Positions 12,401-22,700 of a stretch of DNA of 64,000 nt are shown here, in pieces. The number at the start of each line of letters is the position of its first letter. Position 1 is the stretch's first letter. This DNA is from Volvox africanus (lineage: Eukaryota > Chlorophyta > Chlorophyceae > Chlamydomonadales > Volvocaceae), in NCBI GenBank assembly GCA_030268105.1, contig BSDZ01000079.1:1431501-1495500 (forward strand), read 5' to 3'. A program made the position numbers and the translations under genes. The notes under the pieces are model-generated. The model saw only the letters and a program-made list of their open reading frames with translations, was not told the origin of the DNA and made no database searches.

Positions 12401-15400
12401 AGGTGGCATTGTCGCCTGGTCACTGAAGGTAATGTGAAAGTAAGGCACAGGGCGGGGGTACAGTGCTCCAGTCTGGACCGCGACTTTGACGGCGGCAATC
12501 CTCGTGGCAGGTCTAGGACTTGCGGGAGTGCTGCCATGGGACCTGGGCGCGTGTTGAACCTTAACGCGCTGTGATTTCGTGCAGTTATCGAATGATTAAA
12601 AATGATGCACCCGAGGCAAGCGAGTAGCAGGTTTGCTGACAACTTATTCTTATATGGAAAGGGGGTTGTGCGCTGCCCCGCTAGTTATGAAAACGAGAAA
12701 AAGATGTGATTCGGTCAGGATACCATGGGCAGGCGCGCGGATCAGTGCATACCTCATTCGAGAGGCGCTTTTCGTAGGAAATTTCGTAAATGGGCCTACC
12801 TAGCTAGCTGATTCTTTCGGTGCTATGGTTGAACGTATGCCACTTGCAGGCATACGGCAAGATGTTCCACAGCGGCTTACCGCACAAATCCATTAATCCC
12901 ATTGAGCTGGCCATGGCTGCTGTGCAGTACATGCAGGTGGGGGCCTGGGACTCGGAGAAAGGGTCCAGGGGCGGGGACCGGCGTAATGAACGGGCATGAG
13001 GGTAAGGGCGTTGTGCCTAGGCGGGTGCGCAGGCGATCCTACTCCTATCAAAACTCCATTTATGGGTGCCCGATGTGGTATGACGAGTCCAGGCTACCAG
13101 CGACCCCAGTGGCCGACCGTGGCTGGCCATTACTGTCGACTCGCTTGCTGTTCGCTTTTCCCTTCTCGGATCGGCCCTCGGCCTTCTCACATCCATGCCA
13201 ATGAACCCCCTGGTGGGTGGGCCGGGCGCCACAGGATCGTTTCTACGCCGACTTCCCGCCACATCTCGAGGAGGCTCGGTGAGCTGAGCTGGCCCGGAGG
13301 TTGTGTGCGGCACGGGGCCTGACACGGGTCCTTTCATTAACTATACATGCTGGAGCATCGGCGCCATGTCATTATCGTCCCTTAACGATGATGAATGAAC
13401 CAACCTTCCCAATCTTTCTTTCACAATCCACGCATATGTGTGTCTGTACCGACTTGGCTCCGCTGTATATAAGTGCGATGAGGCAACTGCTGACAAAGCG
13501 GCATGCAGCTCGACTCGCTTGTTTCACACATCTCTCTCTCTCTATTTCTCTTTTTTATCTCTCTCTCTCTATGTATGTGTGTGTATATGTGTGTGTGTAT
13601 GTCATACGAAAGGGGTGTGGAGAAGGGGAAAGAGAGGGGTGGAAAGGAGAGGGGTGCGCCTCAGGGCTATCTCTAAACCTACACACGGCCGACTCGGGGC
13701 ATTCACCTGTGCTGATCCCTCCGCCCCCCAACCAGTCCCCCCCTCCCCCCAGCCAGTTGTTCGGACCTATTGCGACCATGTCACCGTTCTTGCTGAACGG
13801 GATGTTTTCCAGCTTCACGTATAGTCCTGTACGTGGTACCGTACAGGTACGGCTTTGCGACGCCGTCCACGATGAAGCCAACCCAATGGAGTTACCCAGG
13901 TATGGTACCGTGCAGAATGGCGCAGCAACCGGTGGCTGTTAGTCCGGCAGCAGCAGTAGCCCCCGACATGGGTGGGGCAGCTTCCACGATGAAGCCGCGA
14001 CGCTCGAGTTGAACATGACCCCATGACTTGTGTCCGTTGTTGTAGGCGTAGCAGTAGTGGTGTCAGGGGCCAGGGCCACATATTCAGGTCCTGGTCGGTG
14101 CTGCAATTCACAGGCCGGTCCGTGAGGCTGGAGTCCACAAAGCAAAAGCGGGTTCGGCGATGTGGCTGCCCGCCGCCGCCTCTTACGGCATGCAGGGGAG
14201 AGAAATGGCCAGACGGGGAGCCCTGACACTGTGTTCGGGCACTGTGTTCGGGTCATATGGAGCATATGTGCATGCTTGAATCCGTGCCTGCGTTTCTTCC
14301 CCTTCGCCCCCGGCCGGCACCGGCACCTGCACCTGCCGTGTTGGGCTTCGGACTGCACCGCAGGCGGTTCAATCAACCAGATACCTGGTGAGGCTACCGT
14401 ATGTGGAGACTGCCGCATCACACCCTTCTACGATGTGGAGAAGGTGGGGCTTTGTGTGATGGGGGCCGGGGCGGGGCGGGGCGGGGCGGGAACCACCACC
14501 ATCACCACCACCGTCATCACCATCACCATCACCACCAAAACCACCACCGCCACAGCCGTCACGAGATGTAGATCTGAGTGCCTTATCATTTTGCCCTGCG
14601 CGGTCAGGTAATGGAGAAGCTGAAGTCCTACGTGGACGAGCTCAATTCGCAGGGCTCGGGCGCTCTCGAGGCGCTCCCCATGCGGGGCCCTTGCTCTAAG
14701 TGGGTACAGACGGAAATCGGAAGGTGGCAGGAGTAAGGGGAACATAGGCCAGCGGTATGAGGGGAACATAGGCCAGTCAGACCAGCGGTATGGCGCGGGA
14801 ATGCCCCAATGACCCGGCAAGTCTAAAAGAAGCAAGACTGTAGAGCAAAGTGCGGGCGGCTGCCTCGGCTGCTCATCAACGTCTCTATGTTCAGGAATCC
14901 CTTTGGGGCACTCTATCTGCCACAAAGCCTCACACAATCCTATTGCGGTGCTATACGCATACGTGTGTGAGAGAGAGTGGGGGAAGGGGGAAAAAGGGAG
15001 GGGGAGGGGGAGCTACAGGCACTAGGCATACTTGCAGGATGCAACTGAGACCCCTGGATAGAGCGCGAATGTATATTTATTTATCAGGGGAATGAATTGT
15101 GACCTAGGCGGCAGGTTGTCGTCACCATCGCCCCTGTGATATTACCTATACCTCAATACCCTAAGATCGCCTAATGGCCCCCCCCTCCCGCAGCCCTTGT
15201 GGGTGGAGAAAAGGGTGGCTGGGTAGGTGATCATTCCTTTCCCCGCTGAACCCTCCCCTCCCCTCGTGGCCCCCTGCTGGTTTTTCCTCTCCAGGTATGT
15301 GTTGCCTGACGAGGACCTCCGCGGGCGGCTGGAGCTGACCTTCTTCGATTCTTTCTCTAAGGGCATCGCCTGCAACCTGGACAGCGAAGGCGCGTAGACG

Positions 15401-17492
15401 GACCAATCTGTGCTCTTCTGCTGGAGAAGGAGGAGAAGGAGGAGAAGGGAGGCGTGTAGAGGGAGACCGGAGCGCTAATAAGCCTGCGGGTGTCATGTCA
15501 TCACATGATTGTTGGTTCCAAATGAACGGCGTAGGGCATAGCAGGACGAGAAGTCCTTTGAGGTGGAGGCAATGCGGCTAAGACTCCTCCGCGTAGCATC
15601 TGGGTGACACCGAGAGCAAAAGGGACTTCTGTTCGTGTGTGTCAGTTGTCCACTTCGCAAATACGCGAAGAAAACCCAAGGGCACATCGGGGTGGCGACC
15701 TCCACTGAGGCTGCGGTTGCCTAAATCCAGCATAACCACTTTATAGCGTCACCGGATTTCTGAAGCAGAATGCGGAACATGAGGGAAATACCATAGTGGT
15801 GTTTTTTTCGATGTTCGTGTCGCCATGGGTAATTTTCCCGCTGTCTTTCTGGTTCTCTTCTTCGCGCCCAACAACAGGATACCATGCCATGACCGCCGCC
15901 TTTGAGAAAGTGTACGGTTTCAGCAAACCGTACGCCATCACCGGCAGCTTGCCTTGTATCCGTGAGCTGCAGGTGTGTCTGCGATGTTTGCGCGTGTCGT
16001 GCTCACTTGCTGTACAAAAGGGCCCCTCCCTGGCTACGGGCCAGGCAGGGGCCTTAGTTGTGACCTAAGGGCAATGGCCACCCACAGGGACTGGTAAACG
16101 GGTGCTTCACAAGCTAACTCTTGTTTCATAACAGCCGCATAAGCCCCCGGCCCTCCCCCCACCCCGTGTGTGTTCGTGCCTCCCTTGCTAACCGATACGC
16201 CGACGGACGGACGGACGGACTTCAGGAGGCTGGATATGACGGTAAGCGCACAGGGGATGGAGCGAAGTGTAATTGAGCCGCCTAGACCCCTTCAGGAGGA
16301 GCATGAGGAGGAGGAGGAATGGCGGTTGGGGAAAGTGGAAATGATTTGGCGCCGACGGACAGACGGACGGGGGGACGGGCTAATGAACGAACCGGCGCTC
16401 AGCGCTGTATGTGTGTGTGCGTGTGTGTATGACTTAGTGTGACTGCGGCACCCCGTGATGTCCCTGGGTCCACGGTCATGGGCTGCTTTGTGAGAGCCAC
16501 GGACGAGGCGGGCGGGCGGCGATAAGACACATAAGCACAGATGCACACACCCCATACACATACAGACACATACAGACACATACAGACACATACAGACACA
16601 TACAGACACATACAGACCCTAGTGAGAGGGGGAGCACGTGGCAGGACAGACAGACAAAGCCACGTGTTCCTCCCCTGCGCTGTGGCTCGGTCCGGTCAGG
16701 ACCCCCGGTGCTCGTCTTTGAAGGGCGAGTCGCCCACAGTGTAACACCCAAAAGACACGTACAGACACATACAGACACATACAGACACATGCAGACACAC
16801 CACACGTACGTGGCACTACATGCATCTCGAACTGGATTGCATCCCTACCATTTTTAACCTTACAAACACGCTCGCTTTGACCGTAATGACACGCTCCTCA
16901 GCCGCCTTTACGCCCTTCCCGCCCGGGCGCTTTCCTGCATCGTGTCACAGTGCAATGCATTGGCTTCGGCAAGATGGCCACCTACCACGCAATCAATGAG
17001 TGGGTCCCAGGGTGGCGCACGGAGGGAGTGCTAATGGGGGGAGGCCCAGCAGCAGGGCAGGCACATGTCGGCTGTTTAGATGAGCCCTTTGGAGCCCACC
17101 TGATCTGTCTACTGTCTACTGTCTACTGGCTGATGAAGTCGGGAAGAGGGTCCTGGGATAGGGTCCTGGGCTTCATGGGGCCCTTAGAAGGATGGAAGGG
17201 GCGCGATAAGTCATGTGAAGAGACTGTCGGGTAACTGGACTGGTTTTGTTTGAGTTCATTTGGACCTCGTCCGCCGCGCAAAATATTCGGGATCTCGGGG
17301 CAATAGCCGATGCCCGATAGCAAATGCCAGATGGCAGTGGTCGACGCACTTCCGTCTGTTCTGCACACTTGCCCTCTTCCTCATTACCTCCCATACTGCT
17401 GCTGCCATTGCTGCTGCAGGTACGCACTTCTGTCGGACTTTGTGAAGGGCTTCCGGGTCATGCGGGAGCTTGTGCTGCACTTTAACAACTGA
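9406..17492 (+). CDS. NAOD: Acetylornithine deacetylase, plant type (M20 metallopeptidase family), 445 aa
   Basis: Eighteen exons: 9406-9526, 9676-9785, 10133-10189, 10685-10809, 11024-11050, 11190-11265, 11786-11859, 12365-12428, 12850-12936, 13235-13278, 13847-13899, 14364-14443, 14608-14699, 15295-15389, 15878-15972, 16226-16241, 16951-16999, 17420-17492. They sum to 446 codons, close to the plant enzyme (about 440). The family hydrolyses N-acetylornithine to ornithine and acetate in arginine/polyamine supply. Visible M20 motifs: GCHMDV (His93, Asp95), RGTTDCLGH (Asp125), NEEN (Glu168/169), a GGSINQIPGE region and MATYHAINE near the C-terminus. Exon 16 is a 16-nt microexon coding EAGYD. 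Intron 14 appears to start with GC. No transit peptide is obvious. Introns are rich in simple repeats. Confidence 0.93.
13530..13600. repeat. CT/GT microsatellite in deacetylase intron 10
   Basis: A (TC)n tract passes into (GT)n with a short TTTTTT interruption. It is intronic. Confidence 0.8.
14461..14550 (+). repeat. GGGGC tandem repeat followed by CACCAT-type repeats, deacetylase intron 12
   Basis: Five runs of four or more G separated by single C or CC lie on the transcribed sense strand, just after the exon 12 donor at 14444. An irregular CACCAT/CACCAC array follows. The G runs could form a G-quadruplex in DNA or pre-mRNA. Confidence 0.75.
14736..14776. repeat. 24-bp tandem duplication in deacetylase intron 13
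   Basis: Two copies of a 17-nt block starting AGGGGAACATAGG lie at 14736-14752 and 14760-14776. The flanking CCAGCGGTATG recurs after each copy. Confidence 0.7.
16201..16221. repeat. GACG microsatellite next to the microexon
   Basis: A short (GGAC)n run ends 5 bp before the 16-nt exon 16. A degenerate copy lies near 16352-16375. Confidence 0.6.
16556..16617. repeat. 10-bp minisatellite, first cluster, deacetylase intron 16
   Basis: About six perfect copies of ACATACAGAC. The same unit forms a second cluster 135 bp further on. Confidence 0.85.
16753..16800. repeat. 10-bp minisatellite, second cluster, deacetylase intron 16
   Basis: About four and a half copies of the same ACATACAGAC unit, with one-base variants at the ends. 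Confidence 0.85.
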
Positions 17493-19787
17493 AAGGCAAG
17501 CAGGATTCAGGGCGACCGACAGCGCGCTGGCGGCCGGGTTGGTGCGCCAGGGGGCAGCCAGAAATGTAGTGGGAGGATGGAGGGGACCATAGTGAATGGG
17601 TTTTCGGTAGGGGCGACGTGGAGCTGGCAAGATGTAGGCCCAAGCGCTTATGTTCTCATGGCGGGTTGTGCTCTCACGCCGTGCGCATGAAAGGTATAGA
17701 TTGGCCGTTGTCGAGTTTCCAGTCCTCACCCAGCTGTCGGTCCGCCGCAGCCATTTGAGCTCTTCAGCGCCCTTACAGCGCCCTTTTTAAAGAGCCTCCT
17801 CTCATTTCAGTTTAAACTGCTCAATGCAGCAGTTGTGCGGTCGTGGAAACTGCGTACGCGACAGTGCGCTTTTTACTGTCCGTATTCTCGCTTTCGTGGA
17901 GTCACGTGGCGTGGGTCGCATAATTATCACCGGGCTTCTGCGTGGCTTCAACATCAAGTTTGAGTGTTTTTGGTTTATTTGCGGTGCTTGTTGCGCTTTT
18001 GCCCGCAGGCTATGGATGGCAACGTGGCGAGCGGTGCCTGGCGCTCGATTGCTATACAGTCCTTGAGGATAAGCAATATGCCACTCGAGAAGAGCAGCAG
18101 ATAGAACGTAAACCTATCGGCATATGGATACATTATTTTAGTCCCTTTATCATGAAGCTACTTTGTGCCCGGAAATATAAGGTCTGGAGATGGCGTGACG
18201 TGGCAGTTGCGTTGCAGTCGGACAATCTCACACTATGTCCACGCCATTATTCCATAGTGTTTGGATAGCGGCAATGTCTGTTTAAAAGGATAAGCAATGA
18301 CACGTATTTTTGTAGCCGCAGCACGCCACGCCATTATGAGTTCCTTTCTCGAAGTCGGAACATCTTCGAAGGCGCCCACCAATTTTCCTTTTGGGTTATT
18401 TGGCATTTTGCCAGTTTGGACGAAAGATGTGAAGTGCATACTGCCTTTGGGAATATCATCTCTTTATTACGGCCCTTGGTTATTGCTTTCAGAAATTGCG
18501 CTTGCAAACGTTGGTCAGTTAAAGGTCCCGTACGTAGGGTACCAGTAAGGACCGGAAATGTGGCGGCAACATGTTTTGGTGGTCTAGGCCTTCCTATCTC
18601 AGTGCATTCCATAAAAAATATTTTGCTATGATTGATAGCATGTTGAACCCATCTGTTGGAGTCGTGTGGGTCAACCTTAAATGTCAACAACGGTCAAGCA
18701 CGGTCAAGCTCTCCAATTGAAACCAAGCAACAGCTTCTATGCGCAAAGTACGTTAATTCATAGACCAGTTTTCAAAAAGCAACCTTCCTATCGGACTATT
18801 ATACGTCGTCCTGCATGCTGCCTCGTCGTCCTTCCGGCTCGATTCCTTACGCTACCTGACCTACCTGTTTCTACCTTTGGCCACCCTCTTAACCCATTTC
18901 TCAATTCTCACTCCAAAGATAAGCTTTCTCTTGAATATTTCCTTACCCTGCTGTCTCAAAACCTTGCTGGGCGATGGAAGTTCGGTAGGGCCTCAGGCCG
19001 TCGCGGCAACTTGCGGCAGAACGCGTTCATGCTGTTGAGTTGTAGAGCTATATAATAGAAGCTATAAGCTTGGTTTCCTTGCTTTTTACTCTCAAGAGCT
19101 CGCTTGAAAGCATGCAAGTTGTCGGATCCTGCAAGCCTGTGTAACTTGCTGATGTCACTGCGATAATGTGTTTAGTGCTCCGGGCGTTTAAGGAGTTCCC
19201 TCTTGAGTGAGGTTTTGGAGCAAGGGGCTGACCCACACATTATCGCGGTCTATCAGGTAGCTGACTTGAAACGTTCATACCTACCGACTTGGACCATTTT
19301 CATGGACAAGGGCTATGTAGCATCTACCGTAAACATTGATCACATATGAATTTATCCTTGATACCTTCAATCAAAAGGATAGAACAAATATGCTACTTCT
19401 TCCTGTGAAGCATGTACGGCACTAGCTGTTTAAAACGGTTGCCAAAACCTCAAGGGGAAAAGAAGCAATCCGGCTTACTTAGCTCCTGACACAGCTTGTG
19501 TGCCACTTATATAAGGAGCCCCAAGCTAACTTCCAAGCGCGTACTATTGTACGATCGCGGGACGAAAGACGCAAAACAAACTTGTTTCCGCGCTTATTCT
19601 TCTACTTCAACGCAACACAACTTTAAAACAAAAATCTTCGCAGACAAATAACTCTTAGCCCGCTTCCTATTCATCTTTCTCCTGGCCTGCTAACCAGCCA
19701 TTAAGTAATCCTTGAAATATTGCATGACGCGGTAGGTTATCATCTACGGCCGCAAGGCCTCTACTTGGAGCAGGCGGGGCACGAGGA
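17493..19787. other. Gene-poor, AT-richer stretch before CDC14
   Basis: No exon of a recognised family. Overlapping minus-strand frames at 18233-18690 read somewhat protein-like but match nothing I know and would need a frame change to join. They may be a relic of a mobile element. I found no terminal repeats or target-site duplications. Confidence 0.4.
19507..19516 (+). promoter_or_regulatory. TATA-like element upstream of CDC14
   Basis: TTATATAAGG on the plus strand, about 270 bp upstream of the CDC14 ATG at 19788. Spacing allows a 5' UTR of roughly 240 nt. Assigned by position only. Confidence 0.4.
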
Positions 19788-22700
19788 ATGGGAGCTGAAG
19801 ACGAGTTTGCGCAGGTCTGTGCGTTTTCCTCAACGAGAGGCTGAAAGGCCTCTTTGGGCCGCCGAGCAGCGCCTTTGGACGTCCGTTGTGATCGGTGCTA
19901 GACAGAAACTCGGTTAGCCTGCTATTGATTGTGGCGCGGGGTTGGTTCCTCGATGCTGCCTGCGGAAGGTTGGCAAATAACCTTCCCAAGCGTGAATACT
20001 GTTGCATTATACCTAACTGCTATGTTACAATTTGGTTTGATGATGTGATAGGCAATCGAAATAATATCGGGCCTATACTACTTCCTCACCGTCAAGCGAG
20101 CAGACAGCCCCCGTTACTCGCCCATTGCGCAATCGAATATCTGTTACTGCATAGACGATGAGCTGGTGAGTGTATGAAACAGTTTGTGGCAAGATAACTG
20201 GCTGTTGGTACCTTGGGCGCAACGACGAACTGTCTTGTCTCTTTGCAGCTTTATGAACCATTCTTCGCGGACTTTGGACCTTTAAATCTTGGACGCACTT
20301 ATCGATTTTGCCAGAAAACTAAACAGCTGCTGCAGGTCTGGTGTTGAAAGGGGGGCGGCGCCCTGAGTTTCGCATCTTGGATAAATAACCTCGCCCCGTT
20401 GATATCTTGATTACAGGACGCTGAGAGAAATGGAAAGCGGGTTTATCTTTACACGGGTCCCCACGCGCATCAGAAGGCGAACGGGGCCGTCCTGGTGCGT
20501 CATTGGCAGCATTTCAAATCAATAGCATGGAGTAACGCTTTTTGTTGTATGGCATGGGTTGGTCATAAATCTCGATTGGGTTACCAGCAAGCATATGTGG
20601 TCCTGCAACAGTATTTTGACAGGAAATCGCTGCGCAAAACGGGCGCCCGACGGCCCGTGCATCTGGATGCCCTTCTACAGGTGGGCATCTACCAGGTTAT
20701 CTACCTGAACCGAACAGCGGATGTGGCCTACAAGCCGCTTTCCGTGTACAAGCCCTTTGTCCCGTTCCGCGATGCGTCCTGCGGCGTGTCAACCTTCCAT
20801 CTCACCGTCTATGACGTCATCCGGGTGCGCTCATTCCTGGATGCTATTAACAGGTGCAGGTAGCGACACTGAAGTCCGCTGCCGTTCCATACAAGGGGGA
20901 GGGGGGAGAAAGCCGTTTGTGCACATCCCTGTCCCGAGCTCTGTGAAACTGTTGATTGAAGCTAGCATAGCGCCGCTGTCGAACTTATAGCTAACCTGGC
21001 CGTGTTTATCCCAGGAAAGGACCTAATCAGGTCATTTCATGGTTGCGCCTGTGCGCGTCACAAAGTGAACTGATACCTTTTGGCCCTTCGTGGCGGCTGT
21101 ATTTCTGCTCGAGCAGGGGATACAACGGGCCCGCGACGTTGGGTTCATCGACTGGAACTCGGGGTCCTCCACTTGGAGTCTGGAGGAGTACGAGTACTAT
21201 GAGCAGGTATGCGTGCGTAGCTCGCGGCTTTCATATGTGTTCTTAAAGGGGTTCGCGGGAGTGGGAGAGCTCTAGCGTTAGCGCGGGCTTAGGCAGCCGA
21301 CTGCAGCTGCTTCGTGGTTGGTGTTAGGATGTGATTCATGCGTTGTGAACGGGATGGCCGGGTGGGAGGGGCTGCGAAAGTGGGTGGGATATGACAGGAG
21401 CGGACGGGTGAAAGGGGGTACGACTGTACCTTGACGCCGTATACCCATGAGAGTCAGCGCTGGAGATGGTGTTAGGAAAATAGAAGCAGCCCAAAGGCCT
21501 ATCAACATCTCCAGCAATGGCAGCGGTGGCTGTTACAACATACGTACTGTCGTGCGCGCCTGACTCTGATGCCATGTATCGGTAGCAGCGACCAGAATGG
21601 AATGAAAGCTACCATCTGGCCATGTCCCAAAGTCAAATGAAGACCATGAGTTCGACGATGCGGCAAAGAAATTGCTTATGTGCCCGGGGGGCATTGCAGC
21701 GGGCATTTGCTTACCAGAACGATTTTTGTGAAAGATAGCACGTGTTCCATAATGCGCGCATACGCCACAGCACGAGTGATGCCTGCGTTTCTGGAATCCA
21801 AGAAAGTGCTCTAATCCACGAATCATTCCAAGGAACTTGTCTACCACTTTTGCACCAACCATAATACAACTAATCACTGGCTGCACATGTTCGGTTGTTC
21901 ATATAAATTTCATCACTTCCCACCCTGACACATCATCCTACTTTCAGGTGGAGAACGGTGATCTGAACTGGATCGTGCCCGGCAAGTTTGTGGCGTTCTC
22001 CGGTCCTGCAGCCCGGTCCAACGAGGTGGCGGGGTACCGCCTGCATACGCCTGAGGACTACTGGGACTACTTCCGGCGGAAAGGGGTTACCACGGTCGTG
22101 CGGCTGAACAAGAAGGTGCGAAGGAATGTAGGAGGTTTAACGTGGCGAGGTGGAAATAGGGGCAGGTGGGGGAGGGCGAATTGGGTGGGGAAAGATGGTA
22201 AGGTGAAGGGGGGCGACTAGGTGTTGGGGACGGTGGAAATGGAAATCTATGCGTAAGGGTAAAGGAAATTGAGGTTTGTTCAGAGAGAGAGATATCAAGC
22301 ATGGATTGCGCGCAATGAACGGACGTGACGTCGGCTGGAGGGAATGCACAACTCAGCCGTATGTTGCCATGCCGGAATCATGAGCCGGATACACGGGTCA
22401 GTTCCCCTCTGCAACCAAATTTCTCCTTGTTTTCGCTGCATGTCTGTTTCGCCATTCAGGTATACGACAGGAAACGCTTCTTGGATGGCGGCTTCAAGCA
22501 CCACGAGATGTACTTCCCCGACGGCTCATGTCCCACGGAGCCCATTATCCAGGTCTGCACATGGAGGTCCAGAACCTCTGCTTTCATTAGGTGGTAGGGC
22601 TGGCGCTGGCTAGCATGTTGGACGGGGATGCTTAGATACCTGCTGGTTTCTAGGATTTTTTAGGGTCCAACTGCTGAGGACCTTCTCCTTCGCGCCCTCC

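Noticed and set aside
13301..13942. Plus-strand open frame of 213 codons
   Set aside because: It crosses microsatellites and reads deacetylase exon 11 in the wrong frame; it is intronic.
16556..16800. Regularly spaced short repeats, considered as a CRISPR-like array
   Set aside because: The units are contiguous 10-mers with no spacers, inside a eukaryotic intron.
17942..18268. 108-codon plus-strand frame with a hydrophobic start
   Set aside because: The start resembles a signal peptide but the rest has no coding character or homologue that I recognise.
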